Assembly (NCBI GenBank): GCA_937995835.1
Contig: CALKIV010000025.1
Coordinates: 132,564-196,563, forward strand
Direction of reading: 5' to 3'
Length of the DNA: 64,000 nt
DNA from: an uncultured Dysgonomonas sp.
GTDB taxonomy: Bacteria > Bacteroidota > Bacteroidia > Bacteroidales > Dysgonomonadaceae
Shown piece by piece: positions 16,405 through 24,919 of this stretch (position 1 is the first letter of the stretch; the number at the start of each line of letters is the position of its first letter). The position numbers and the translations under genes are program-made. The notes beneath the pieces are model-generated. The model was not told where the DNA came from. It was given only the letters and a program-made list of their open reading frames with translations, and made no database searches.

Positions 16405-16467
16405 AGATTTTATATCTAATAGGAATGAGATTTTTTTATTACCTTGAAAGTCTAAAATCGAAATAAA

Positions 16468-17268
16468 ATGAATATCAGCGGACAACACTTAGCATACTTT
16501 AGTGCAACACATACCACACGAGACTTAGTCAGAAGAGTGGGGAAGACGATCAACCTCCCCGTCGTCAAAGAACATAACTTGGCTGGAAGAGCAAATCAAG
16601 AGCCTCATGAGGTAGTGGTGGCTCCATCAGAATTGTTGATTATTGGTGTTCCCTCTTATTATGGACGTGTTCCTGAACTTGTTGTTCCTTATGTTCAGCA
16701 GTTTAAGGGTGACGATTCGCCTGCAATTCTTCTTTGTGCTTATGGAAATAGAGATTTTGAGGATACTTTGCTGGAGTTGAGCGATCTCATATCAGCACAG
16801 GGCTTTAACGTTATTGCTGCCGGAGGATTTGTGGCCACGCACTCCATCTTTTCGCAAGTAGGAGCCGGACGTCCGGATACAGCAGATTTGTCAGAGCAAA
16901 CTGTTTTTGCAGAGCATTGTCTCAAGCTATTGGAGCAGTGGAATGACGTGGAGCATAATGTTGCTGAATTGACGATGCGAGGCAATCATCCATACAGAGC
17001 CATGGGGACAATTCCATTTTATCCTACGGGAAATAGTAAATGTGATGAGTGTGGCACTTGTGTCAAGCTTTGTCCCACGGGCGCTATTTCAGAAAAAAAT
17101 CCAAAGAAAACAGATAAGGAGAAATGTATCACTTGTGGCAGATGCATTACCGTTTGTCCACAGCATGCGAGAGCCAACAGAAGTCTGATTTTTAAAATAG
17201 CGAGGAAGAAATTTGTAGGTGCACATCAGGATAGGCAAGCCAATGCAACCTATTTTATTGGCGACTGA
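16468..17268 (+). CDS. Flavodoxin-like/ferredoxin fusion (EFR1 family)
   Basis: This 266-residue electron carrier has an N-terminal flavodoxin fold (residues about 7-160: YFSATHTTRD as FMN phosphate loop, PSYYGRVPELV and CAYGNRDFEDTLLEL). A C-terminal pair of [4Fe-4S] motifs follows, CDECGTCVKLCP and CITCGRCITVCP (about 190-230). The fusion gives an internal electron relay between FMN and iron-sulfur clusters. It is monocistronic and converges on the acyltransferase gene, with only 10 bases between them. The redox partner is unknown. Confidence 0.9.
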   Translation: MNISGQHLAYFSATHTTRDLVRRVGKTINLPVVKEHNLAGRANQEPHEVVVAPSELLIIGVPSYYGRVPELVVPYVQQFKGDDSPAILLCAYGNRDFEDTLLELSDLISAQGFNVIAAGGFVATHSIFSQVGAGRPDTADLSEQTVFAEHCLKLLEQWNDVEHNVAELTMRGNHPYRAMGTIPFYPTGNSKCDECGTCVKLCPTGAISEKNPKKTDKEKCITCGRCITVCPQHARANRSLIFKIARKKFVGAHQDRQANATYFIGD

Positions 17269-17278
17269 AAATGTGGAA

Positions 17279-18121
17279 TTACATCTTGTCGCTGTCTTTT
17301 GCTAAAGCATAAGTTTTATCTTTCAAGAATTTGCCCAAGTCCTTTACGGTCTTATATTGGGCTTGTTCTTCGGGCATGATGGGCTCTCCAAGGCGTACAT
17401 GGATAGTTTTTCCTTTTTTGTTATTCACCTCATGTCCTAAACGAAGTGAGCGTAGTCGCCAGTTGACAAGGTCTAAAAAGTTGAAAAGCCAAGAGTTTTT
17501 TCCACTAAAATACATTGGTATTACCGGTACTTTGGCTCTTTGTATTAGTTTGATCACAGAAGATTGCCATTCTCTGTCTTCTACTTCCATTTTGCCACCT
17601 CTTACCTTTGTTTTAGAAACAGCCCCAGCAGGGAAAAAGCCAAGAGCATGTCCGTTTTTTAGGTGTTCGATGGATTGTTTTACGCCCTCGAAGCTAGATT
17701 TGTTGGCAAGTTTTCCACTTTCGTAAGGGTTTACCACTATGAAATTCATCGCCATGGTGTCTATCATTCCTAGAATAAAGTTGACCATCATCTTATAGTC
17801 GGGGCGTTGTGTGGCAAGGATGTCGATGGCGGCAATGCCGTCGATGTGGCCATAAGCATGATTGGAGACCGTGATGAAAGGTTGTCCTTCAAATTGATTG
17901 ATGACCTCCAGATTTTCTACAACAATATTGATGCCGGCTGTTTGTAGCAAGTGATGGCAAAATTCAGGACCTTCTAAGTGTTTGGATGTATCATAAATTT
18001 TGTTGACTTTGTTTAAACCAGTTAGGCTCATTGCCAACTTGATGATCATTTTACCAAACCCTCCCCTTAGTTTGGGTACTTTGGTTTGAATTTCTTCTAT
18101 GCTGATTAATTTTTCTTTCAT
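17279..18121 (-). CDS. Lysophospholipid/glycerol acyltransferase family protein
   Basis: This 280-residue acyltransferase is of the PlsC superfamily. The catalytic box reads NHAYGHIDG, the H-x5-D spacing seen in hemolysin-like Bacteroidota members that acylate glycerophosphate or amino-acid lipids. Later come GFFPAGAVSK (substrate-binding block III) and KVPVIPMYF (block IV). It has no clear transmembrane helix, so it is probably a peripheral inner-membrane protein. The acyl acceptor cannot be determined from sequence. It is followed on the same strand by no partner gene in the lipid pathway. Confidence 0.88.
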   Translation of the reverse strand: MKEKLISIEEIQTKVPKLRGGFGKMIIKLAMSLTGLNKVNKIYDTSKHLEGPEFCHHLLQTAGINIVVENLEVINQFEGQPFITVSNHAYGHIDGIAAIDILATQRPDYKMMVNFILGMIDTMAMNFIVVNPYESGKLANKSSFEGVKQSIEHLKNGHALGFFPAGAVSKTKVRGGKMEVEDREWQSSVIKLIQRAKVPVIPMYFSGKNSWLFNFLDLVNWRLRSLRLGHEVNNKKGKTIHVRLGEPIMPEEQAQYKTVKDLGKFLKDKTYALAKDSDKM

Positions 18122-18182
18122 GCTTTGTTTCTAGAAAATGAAGTTGCAAATATCGTGAAAAACAATTGAAGCTCAAAAAAGA

Positions 18183-18677
18183 TTATTCTTCCTTCAGCTC
18201 CACTACTTCCAAATCTTTGATGTCTTTGCCATCTATGGTGAAACAAATAAGGGTGCGTACGGTGTGAAATCCATAATTGCCTGCCGCTCCGGGATTGATG
18301 TGTAGGCAGTTGTATTTCCGATCATACATCACTTTCAGGATGTGAGAGTGTCCACTGATGAATAGTTTGGGTGGGCGAATATCCATAATGGTTTTCACCT
18401 TTGGCACGTATTTTCCCGGATAACCCCCGATGTGCGTCATTAATACATCGACGCCTTCCATTTCGAATCGTAAAAACTCGGGATAAGCAGAACGTAAATC
18501 TTGACCGTCTATATTTCCATATACAGCCCTGAAGGGCTTGAAGGCCTCAAATCTTTCGGCAAGCTCCATTGATCCTATGTCGCCGGCATGCCATATTTCG
18601 TCGCACTGATCAAAATATTTTTTATATCGTTCGTCCCACCAACTGTGGGTGTCGGAGAGTAGTCCTATTCTTTTCAT
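18183..18677 (-). CDS. YfcE/MJ0936-type metallophosphoesterase
   Basis: This 164-residue single-domain calcineurin-like phosphodiesterase has the complete dinuclear metal signature: LLSDTHS, WHAGDIG, VYGNIDG, LMTHIGG and FISGHSH. Relatives hydrolyse phosphodiesters such as cyclic nucleotides or bis-pNPP in vitro; the physiological substrate is unknown. It lies 10 bases downstream of menA on the same strand, so it is probably co-transcribed with it. Confidence 0.9.
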   Translation of the reverse strand: MKRIGLLSDTHSWWDERYKKYFDQCDEIWHAGDIGSMELAERFEAFKPFRAVYGNIDGQDLRSAYPEFLRFEMEGVDVLMTHIGGYPGKYVPKVKTIMDIRPPKLFISGHSHILKVMYDRKYNCLHINPGAAGNYGFHTVRTLICFTIDGKDIKDLEVVELKEE

Positions 18678-18687
18678 GCTTATTATA

Positions 18688-19617
18688 TTATAGGATGTTG
18701 ATGCAAATAATAAAGCCTAAAGATAGGAAAAAAGTACTCATGGAGGTGTATTTCAGATAAGGGTCTAGTGCTTTGTCTTCTCTGTTTTTGTAGATTGAAA
18801 TCAGAATTTTGAACAATGGGATAAATAAAATTAAATAGATCCAATGATGCCATTCTGAGGTGTATATTATATTATATAGTACAAAGCAAAGGAAAGCTCC
18901 CAAAGTGAGGAAGGCATGATAGTGCTTTGCTCCCTGATAGCCAAACTTGATCGCCAGCGTGATTTTGCCGGAGTTCTCGTCGTTTGCTCTGTCGCGCATA
19001 TTATTGACATTCAGTACGGCAGCTGTTAGTAATCCTAGTCCGATAGCCGGCAACCATGGTTTAAACTCTAATGTATGTGTGTGTAGGAAGTAAGTTCCCA
19101 CAACAGCAACCAAACCAAAAAATATGAACGAAAAGATATCGCCCAACGCTTTGTATCCATACGGATTATCTCCCGAGGTATATTTGATCGCAGCAACGAT
19201 GGATGCTCCACCCAATAGTACAAAGAGTATCATGTAGATGGGGTTCATGAATTGTAGTGCCAAATAAATAAGAGCTAAGCCCACTATAGATGCTATTATG
19301 ATGGTGAAAAGGATACCCATTTTCATTTCTTTGGGACTGATGGCGCCACTTTGTACGGTTCGAGTGGGCCCAAGGCGTTCGCCTGTGGTGTCGGTTCCGT
19401 GTTGATAGTCGCCCAAATCGTTAGCCAAATTGGATAACAATTGGAGGATGATGGCAATAGCGATCGTCAAAATGAACACCGCAAAGCTAAATTTATTGCC
19501 AACAGCACTAAATGTGTCAGTATTATATGCCAACCCACTCCCACAGAGCGCAGTGGCGGCAGCCAGGAATAATGTACGGGGGCGTAAGGCTGATACCCAA
19601 TGGTTTAATTTTGTCAT
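18688..19617 (-). CDS. menA: 1,4-dihydroxy-2-naphthoate polyprenyltransferase
   Basis: MenA attaches the isoprenoid tail to DHNA in menaquinone synthesis. This is a UbiA-fold membrane protein of 309 residues with about eight to nine transmembrane helices. The first Asp-rich prenyl-diphosphate motif is NLANDLGDYQHGTDTTGE, followed by GPTRTVQSG; the second lies at NVNNMRDRANDENSGK. Menaquinone serves anaerobic respiration (for example fumarate reductase). Other men genes are not in the window. The minus-strand TATATTTG at 19641-19634 is a plausible -7 element, 17 bases upstream of the start. Confidence 0.93.
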   Translation of the reverse strand: MTKLNHWVSALRPRTLFLAAATALCGSGLAYNTDTFSAVGNKFSFAVFILTIAIAIILQLLSNLANDLGDYQHGTDTTGERLGPTRTVQSGAISPKEMKMGILFTIIIASIVGLALIYLALQFMNPIYMILFVLLGGASIVAAIKYTSGDNPYGYKALGDIFSFIFFGLVAVVGTYFLHTHTLEFKPWLPAIGLGLLTAAVLNVNNMRDRANDENSGKITLAIKFGYQGAKHYHAFLTLGAFLCFVLYNIIYTSEWHHWIYLILFIPLFKILISIYKNREDKALDPYLKYTSMSTFFLSLGFIICINIL

Positions 19618-19633
19618 AATGTTATTTGCTGTA

Positions 19634-19661
19634 CAAATATACAGGGATTTTGCTAAACAAA
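19634..19661 (-). promoter_or_regulatory. Candidate menA promoter
   Basis: The minus strand shows TTTG (19661-19658), 16 bases, then TATATTTG (19641-19634). The -7 box matches the consensus, but the spacing is two bases shorter than in the better promoters of this window. Confidence 0.5.
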
Positions 19662-19740
19662 AAGAAAGTATTTTTTAATATTTATGTTATTCTTTCTATA
19701 AATCTTTCATTAAGAGTGTTAAGCTGATGCAATTTATTAC

Positions 19741-19748
19741 TAAATTTG
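19741..19748 (+). promoter_or_regulatory. Candidate -7 element for the aspartate kinase gene
   Basis: TAAATTTG matches TAnnTTTG, 53 bases before the start codon. No convincing -33 element. Confidence 0.4.
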
Positions 19749-19800
19749 TGGTTATAATATTAATAACGTTTGATCAGGAGTAGAGATTTTAAGAAAGACC

Positions 19801-21183
19801 ATGCTAACTGTTGAAAAAATAGGGGGAACATCAATGTCCCAATTCAAGGATGTCCTTGAAAATATCATTATTGGAAAAAGAAAACCAGAAGACCTGTATA
19901 ATAGAATCTTTGTGGTGTCGGCATATAATAATGTAACCAACTGGTTGTTGGAACACAAGAAAACCGGAGAACCGGGTGTGTACGTACAATTCTTAGAGAA
20001 TGGAGATTATAGCACAGGGCTAGATAGCTTGTGCCAACGATTACTATTGATCAATAAAAGCTTTAAAGAAATCGGTTTAGACCTGAAAGAGGCAGAAGAG
20101 TTTATAACCTTCAGAATTGGACAAGCAAAAATGATGCTCAGAAGCCTAAGCAATGTTTTGGCTTCGGGATATGTCAATTCAGAGGATATTTGCTTAGCTG
20201 CTAGAGAAATATTAGCCTCAATTGGTGAAGCACATTCGGCATGGAACTCTGTGAATATCTTGGTCAACAACGGCATCACGGCACGCTTTATCGACTTGTG
20301 TGGATTCAACGATTCGCAACCGATCACTATCGACGAGCGTATCCACAGAGCTTTTAGTGGTATCGACTTCTCTAAAGTGTTGTGTGTGGCTACCGGTTAC
20401 ACCAAAGGGGTAGAGGGGATTATGAGAGCTTTCGATAGAGGCTATACTGAGGTGACATTTAGTAAGATAGCTGTGGAAGTAAAGGCGCAAGAGGCCATTA
20501 TTCATAAAGAATATCACTTGTCGAGCGCCGATCCTAATATTGTGGGTGTGGATAAGACCGTGCCAGTGGGACGTACCAATTTTATTGTTGCCGATCAGTT
20601 GGCCGATATTGGGATGGAGGCTATTCATCCTAAAGCAGCCAAGCCACTAGAGTTGGCAAATATAGATATTAGAATAAAAAATACATTTGAACCAGAGCAT
20701 CCAGGGACATTGATCACTAAAGATTATGTGTCTAAAATACCTAAAATAGAAATCGTTTCGGGAACAAGTAATGTGATTGCCATAGAGGTGCACGACCCTA
20801 TGATGGTTGGTGAGGTAGGGTTTGACCTGCGCATCATGAAGATATTCCACGAAATAGGAGTGAGTTATATTCTGAAATCTACCAATGCCAACTCCATTAC
20901 GATGGTGGTTTGGGATAACTATAAAGCACGCGAGCTGGTTGGTAGGCTAGAAAAAGATTTCTATGAGGTACGTACCGAACGTGTGGCTCTTGTTTGTGTA
21001 ATGGGTTCTAACATTGCAATGCCCGGATTCTTGTACAAAGCTGCCAAGGCGTTGTATGATAATGGAATCAATGTGGAAAGTTTTGGGCAGTCGCTCCGCC
21101 AAGTGAATATGCAGTTTGTGATCAGACGCGAATATTACAAATTGGCAGTCCAAGTTCTTAACGAAGAACTGTGCGTAGAGTAG
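19801..21183 (+). CDS. Aspartate kinase, ectoine-type (Ask_Ect-like)
   Basis: It phosphorylates aspartate at the head of the Lys/Thr/Met family. The N-terminus reads VEKIGGTSMSQF, where housekeeping enzymes have KFGGTSV. FVVSAYNNVTNWLLEHKK and TGEPGVYVQF follow; this block recalls the specialised aspartate kinases that accompany ectoine clusters. The amino-acid kinase domain covers about 1-290 and two ACT domains occupy the C-terminus (about 310-460, ISYILKSTNANSIT-like and VCVMGSNIAMPGFLYKAAKA). No ectABC genes are nearby. Function as an aspartate kinase is likely; the assignment to the ectoine subfamily is from memory of the motif. Confidence 0.85.
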   Translation: MLTVEKIGGTSMSQFKDVLENIIIGKRKPEDLYNRIFVVSAYNNVTNWLLEHKKTGEPGVYVQFLENGDYSTGLDSLCQRLLLINKSFKEIGLDLKEAEEFITFRIGQAKMMLRSLSNVLASGYVNSEDICLAAREILASIGEAHSAWNSVNILVNNGITARFIDLCGFNDSQPITIDERIHRAFSGIDFSKVLCVATGYTKGVEGIMRAFDRGYTEVTFSKIAVEVKAQEAIIHKEYHLSSADPNIVGVDKTVPVGRTNFIVADQLADIGMEAIHPKAAKPLELANIDIRIKNTFEPEHPGTLITKDYVSKIPKIEIVSGTSNVIAIEVHDPMMVGEVGFDLRIMKIFHEIGVSYILKSTNANSITMVVWDNYKARELVGRLEKDFYEVRTERVALVCVMGSNIAMPGFLYKAAKALYDNGINVESFGQSLRQVNMQFVIRREYYKLAVQVLNEELCVE

Positions 21184-21193
21184 GATGACGAGC

Positions 21194-21211
21194 GAGCAAA
21201 ATGCTTTTTTA
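21194..21211 (+). terminator. Weak terminator after the aspartate kinase gene
   Basis: AGCA-AAA-TGCT followed by TTTTTT: a very short stem, so termination may be inefficient. Confidence 0.35.
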
Positions 21212-21220
21212 GCAATATAA

Positions 21221-21251
21221 TTGTGCAAAAAGATTTTTAATTCTATTTTTG
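21221..21251 (+). promoter_or_regulatory. Candidate promoter of the structured leader region
   Basis: TTG (21221-21223), 20 bases, TATTTTTG (21244-21251). It would start transcription near 21258, ahead of the structured element described next. Confidence 0.4.
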
Positions 21252-21299
21252 TATTGTAGACTAGCATTTTGTTAGACGAAGATTGAATTTAATACCAGT

Positions 21300-21455
21300 T
21301 TCCAATAAGTACTATAATGCCATTTGTGTAGTCCATTGCTACACCGAAGGGGTTAGATAGGCATAAGGATTATAGTATATTCATTAAAGATCTTCAGGTG
21401 AAAAGAAATACTCTGTTTTTCAGAAAAGACAGTATATGTGTTTTGTAGTCATTAA
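21300..21455 (+). ncRNA. Possible structured RNA upstream of exbB (unidentified)
   Basis: TACTATAAT (21310-21318) is perfectly complementary to ATTATAGTA (21369-21377). Inside lies the hairpin GTGTAG-tccattg-CTACAC (21326-21344), and GCC/GGC can extend the outer stem. A further hairpin, ATACTCTGTTTT...AAAAGACAGTAT, occupies about 21409-21436. I do not recognise a known family. No U-tract terminator follows, so it may be part of a long exbB leader rather than a free RNA. Confidence 0.3.
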
Positions 21456-21471
21456 AAAACTTTAATTAGTC

Positions 21472-21501
21472 TTTGAAAAATAAAAGGGTATTGTATATTT
21501 G
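21472..21501 (+). promoter_or_regulatory. Promoter of the exbB-exbD-tonB cluster
   Basis: TTTG (21472-21475), 18 bases, TATATTTG (21494-21501): identical boxes and spacing to the promoter of the Phe/Tyr operon. It gives a 5' leader of about 175 bases. Confidence 0.7.
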
Positions 21502-21549
21502 CAAACTGTGCCTTGCAAAATAGGATGGCTTATGCCAAAAAACAGTTTG
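21502..21549 (+). other. Hairpin at the 5' end of the exbB transcript
   Basis: CAAACTGT (21502-21509) pairs with ACAGTTTG (21542-21549), and a small GGC-ttat-GCC hairpin sits inside. It begins just after the predicted -7 box, so it would cap the mRNA and could stabilise it. A nine-codon frame starting at 21525 overlaps it but has no distinctive composition. Confidence 0.4.
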
Positions 21550-21684
21550 TTTGAATGAAATAATGTGAAGCGAAATTGCTGATTGTGGTCGAAAAAAACT
21601 TAGCCAGATTCAGAATGAAAAAATAAAAAAAACAAAAAATTAAAATTAAATTCACTAAACTAAAATTATTATTTTATTATCACT

Positions 21685-22539
21685 ATGGGAACTAAAACTC
21701 AACAAAAACCAAGATCTAAGGGCATCTCAGCCGCACTTGTAATTGTAGGTTGTGCTATCGTTGCGCATTTGTTTTTCTATTTCTGGTGTGGACTTGGACA
21801 CCCTGAAGGATTTGGTATCACAGACCCAAACCACGCACTATCTCACTTTAATGAGCTAGGTCGTCCAGCCAAAGGGGATACATTCGGAACACTATATGAA
21901 GGAGGTTTCGTTATTCCTATCGTTATCACATTGTTGCTAACAGTTTTCACTCTTTCTATCGAAAGACTATTTGCTCTTGGTAGAGCTGATGGAAAAGGAA
22001 ACACAGCTAAATTTATCCTTGAAGCTAAAAATAAACTTGATTCAGGAGATATCGAAGGTGCTTCAAAACTTTGTGATGCACAAAAAGGTTCTGTAGCTAA
22101 CATCCTTAAAGCAGGTCTTCTAAGATACGAAGATGTTCAAAAATTGAGCGTTTCGAATGCTGAAAAATCTGTTATGATCCAAGACGAGATCGACGAAGCT
22201 ACAACACTAGAACTTCCATATCTACAACAAAATTTACCAGTTATTGCTGCTATTTCATCACTGGGAACACTATTCGGACTATTAGGAACGGTACTTGGTA
22301 TGATCAAGTCGTTCGGTGCGATGGGTGAGGAAGGTGCTCCAGACTCTGCTGCTCTTGCTGTGGGTATTTCTGAGGCCCTTATGAATACTGCGATGGGTAT
22401 TGGTACTGGTGCTGCTGCAATTATCTCTTATTCTTATTTCTCAGGACGAGTTGAAGATATTACTAATGCCGTTAACGAAGTTGGTTTTGCAATAGGTCAA
22501 ACTTATACAAAAAATCACGGAGGTTTAGGTAAAGCTTGA
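21685..22539 (+). CDS. exbB: MotA/TolQ/ExbB proton channel family protein
   Basis: This is the inner-membrane proton-channel subunit that energises TonB. The 284-residue protein has three hydrophobic helices (about 14-34, 72-92, 175-250 region) with the family signature QNLPVIAAISSLGTLFGLLG and AVGISEALMNTAMGIGTGAA. It is longer at the N-terminus than E. coli ExbB, with an extra helix and a periplasmic loop, as usual for Bacteroidota. First gene of an exbB-exbD-exbD-tonB run, which supports TonB-dependent uptake across the outer membrane. Confidence 0.93.
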   Translation: MGTKTQQKPRSKGISAALVIVGCAIVAHLFFYFWCGLGHPEGFGITDPNHALSHFNELGRPAKGDTFGTLYEGGFVIPIVITLLLTVFTLSIERLFALGRADGKGNTAKFILEAKNKLDSGDIEGASKLCDAQKGSVANILKAGLLRYEDVQKLSVSNAEKSVMIQDEIDEATTLELPYLQQNLPVIAAISSLGTLFGLLGTVLGMIKSFGAMGEEGAPDSAALAVGISEALMNTAMGIGTGAAAIISYSYFSGRVEDITNAVNEVGFAIGQTYTKNHGGLGKA

Positions 22540-22625
22540 TTGCCTTAACAAAGGTTAAAAAAGCATTTGCTTTGTGGAATTGATAATCGATTCTACTCAA
22601 TAAAGTAAATTAGTAATAAACTATT

Positions 22626-23261
22626 ATGGGAAAAAAAGAAAAAAAAGTAAAAAAGCATGACACCTTCATCGACATGACGGCGATGAGTGACATGACTGTG
22701 CTTTTGCTTACTTTCTTCATGCTTACAGCAACTTTCCTACCTCTTGAACCAGTACAAGTAAATGCGCCGGGTTCAGTTTCGCCAACAATGGTGCCAGAGT
22801 TGAATTCAATGACTATATTGATTGATCCATCTGGAAAAACTTACTTCAATATGAGTAATGTTACCACTGAAGAAAAAGAACAAAAAGGTGAGGTGCTATT
22901 GAGAGTAGGGCAGCAATATGGTGTGCCATTTACAGAAAAGCAAGTAGAGACATTCAAAAATGATGTGACTCACGTAGGAGTGCCTATCAAAATGATGCCT
23001 GCTTTTCTAGACATGGACGCTAGCCTACGTGGAGAAGAAATAAGAAAGCATGGTGTGCCGATGGACAGTACAGACAACCAACTTGCTATGTGGGTTAGAG
23101 TTGCTCGTAGTGTCGGAGGAAAAGATATGACACTAGCACTGAAAGCAGATAGAGCAACAGAATTTCCGAAAGTAGACAAGGTTATGAAACTGCTTGTGGA
23201 CATTAAAGAAGCTAGATATGCTTTAGTAACATCTCTAAGAGGAATGCCAGAAGGCTTTTAA
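22626..23261 (+). CDS. exbD: ExbD/TolR-family biopolymer transport protein (first copy)
   Basis: ExbD pairs with ExbB to form the proton-driven motor. A single N-terminal transmembrane helix carries the essential proton-binding Asp (residue 22 in SDMTVLLLTFFMLTATFL). The remainder (about 45-211) is periplasmic. The 211 residues exceed E. coli ExbD (141) because of an inserted segment (about 65-125) containing EKQVETFKNDVTHVGVP. It is followed after 33 bases by a second, diverged copy, an arrangement typical of Bacteroidota, where the two probably form a heteromeric dimer. Confidence 0.92.
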   Translation: MGKKEKKVKKHDTFIDMTAMSDMTVLLLTFFMLTATFLPLEPVQVNAPGSVSPTMVPELNSMTILIDPSGKTYFNMSNVTTEEKEQKGEVLLRVGQQYGVPFTEKQVETFKNDVTHVGVPIKMMPAFLDMDASLRGEEIRKHGVPMDSTDNQLAMWVRVARSVGGKDMTLALKADRATEFPKVDKVMKLLVDIKEARYALVTSLRGMPEGF

Positions 23262-23294
23262 TTAATAATCATTAATTTTTAAAGAAAAAAGTAT

Positions 23295-23957
23295 ATGGCA
23301 AGTATAGATACAGGAGGAGGCGGAGGCAAAAAAGGCCAACCGAAGAGGATTAATACTAGAGTAGACTTTACACCGATGGTGGACATGAACATGTTACTTT
23401 TGACATTCTTCATGTTTTGTACAACTCTTAGTAAACCTCAGGTTTTGCCACTTGCGATGCCGGTGCCTGATGATAAAATTGTAGAAAAAAATGAACCTGC
23501 TGATACCAAAGCTTCACAAGCTTTGACTATAATATTGGCTGGTGGAAATAAGGTATATTATTACAAAGGGATTCCTGACTATAATGATTATACCACATTG
23601 GTAGAAACAACTTACGCTAATGATCAAGATAATGGCTTCCGTCAAGTGTTGATAGATGGAAATGCTAAAATCATCGATAAGATGCGTGAATTGAGAAAGA
23701 ACAAAGATAAACATACCACTGCAGGAGCTTTTGAAGAAGCTGCTAAAGAAATCAAGAAAGATAAAGATGGACAAGTGGTAGTTATCAAACCTCTCCCTGA
23801 GTCAACTTATGAGAATCTTGTAGATGCTCTTGATGAGATGGCTATATGTAGTATTGGTAGATATGCGGTTGTTGATCCGGGTGATGCAGAAGACTTTTTG
23901 TTAGCTAACTACTTTTCAAAAGGTGAACACGGACGATCAGTTACAGCTCCTAAATAA
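23295..23957 (+). CDS. exbD: ExbD/TolR-family biopolymer transport protein (second copy)
   Basis: This is the second ExbD paralogue, 220 residues. The N-terminus has a glycine-rich cytoplasmic tail (residues 6-11 GGGGGK-like) before RVDFTPMVDMNMLLLTFFM, whose Asp30 is the expected proton carrier. The periplasmic part contains VVIKPLPESTYENLVDALDEM, the conserved C-terminal fold. It is clearly different from the first copy outside the helix, so this is an old duplication rather than a recent one. tonB starts 25 bases after its stop. Confidence 0.92.
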   Translation: MASIDTGGGGGKKGQPKRINTRVDFTPMVDMNMLLLTFFMFCTTLSKPQVLPLAMPVPDDKIVEKNEPADTKASQALTIILAGGNKVYYYKGIPDYNDYTTLVETTYANDQDNGFRQVLIDGNAKIIDKMRELRKNKDKHTTAGAFEEAAKEIKKDKDGQVVVIKPLPESTYENLVDALDEMAICSIGRYAVVDPGDAEDFLLANYFSKGEHGRSVTAPK

Positions 23958-23981
23958 TAAATCACAAAAGAAAAAGTAATT

Positions 23982-24809
23982 ATGGCAGACATTAAATTAA
24001 ATTCTCAATTGTGGTGTGACTTAGTCTTTGCAGACAAAAATAAGTCATACGGAGCATACAAATTGCGTCAATCGTCTTCTAAGAGACACATTTATGCATT
24101 CGTTGCAACATTGATCATTGCTATTTTAGCAGCTGTGATCCCTATGTTGGTTAGCGAGGTGAAGAAGCTCAGAGCAGCAAATGCTACTGAAGCCATTGAC
24201 CAAGTGCTTGAAATGTCTCAATTGGACATCGAAGAGCAAGTTCCTGAAGAAAACATTATCAAGGAAGCAGCAGCACCGCCACCACCACCATTGAAGTCGA
24301 CAGTGCGTTTCGTTCCTCCTATCATTGCTCCTGACGAAGAAGTAGCGGATGATGTAGAGGTGCATACACAAGAAGACTTGTTGGCATCTAGAGAACAAAT
24401 CTCTATTGCTGACGTGATCGGTGACGATGATGAGCATGGTATTGATATTGCAGAGCTTGAAGATCAAAAAGTGAAGATTGAGGAAGCTCCAAAAGTATTC
24501 GAAATAGTAGAACAAATGCCTTCGTTCCCTGGTGGACAGGAGGAGATGATGAAATGGATCAGTAGCAATCTGAACTATCCGGTTGACGCTCAAGAGCGTG
24601 GGGTAACAGGGCGTGTTGTTATTCGTTTCGTTGTAACAAAAACTGGTTCTGTGGAAGATATACAAGTACTACGTGGTATCGACCCATCTTGTGACCGTGA
24701 AGCTACTCGCGTTGTGAAAGCGATGCCTAAGTGGAATCCGGGTAGACAAAATGGTGAGGCCGTAGCAGTTTACTTCAACCTTCCAATACTATTCCGTTTG
24801 AAACAATAG
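23982..24809 (+). CDS. tonB: TonB-family energy transducer
   Basis: TonB spans the periplasm and passes proton-motive energy to outer-membrane receptors. The 275-residue protein has one transmembrane helix (about 38-58), a proline-rich stretch (AAPPPPPLKS), an acidic periplasmic linker (about 105-175) and a C-terminal TonB domain (about 185-275: MPSFPGGQEEMMKWISSNL, YPVDAQERGVTGRVVIRF, WNPGRQNGEAVAVYFNLPI). The Bacteroidota-type NLNYP...G.V.V.FVV pattern is clear. A strong terminator follows, so later genes in the cluster are probably transcribed separately. Confidence 0.94.
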   Translation: MADIKLNSQLWCDLVFADKNKSYGAYKLRQSSSKRHIYAFVATLIIAILAAVIPMLVSEVKKLRAANATEAIDQVLEMSQLDIEEQVPEENIIKEAAAPPPPPLKSTVRFVPPIIAPDEEVADDVEVHTQEDLLASREQISIADVIGDDDEHGIDIAELEDQKVKIEEAPKVFEIVEQMPSFPGGQEEMMKWISSNLNYPVDAQERGVTGRVVIRFVVTKTGSVEDIQVLRGIDPSCDREATRVVKAMPKWNPGRQNGEAVAVYFNLPILFRLKQ

Positions 24810-24857
24810 TCTTTTCAGTCTTATGTTTTATACATATGACGAATGATAAATAACTAA

Positions 24858-24893
24858 AAGAAGAGAAGATGAGAAACACATCTTCTCTTCTTT
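24858..24893 (+). terminator. Terminator after tonB
   Basis: AAGAAGAGAAGATG (24858-24871) pairs with CATCTTCTCTTCTT (24879-24892), a 14-bp perfect stem with a short T-tract. Confidence 0.88.
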
Positions 24894-24919
24894 GTCAATA
24901 AACAATAATAATTAAAGTT

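Noticed and set aside
21525..21554. Nine-codon upstream frame in the exbB leader as a second attenuator peptide
   Set aside because: Its composition is not biased to any amino acid and no terminator follows it.
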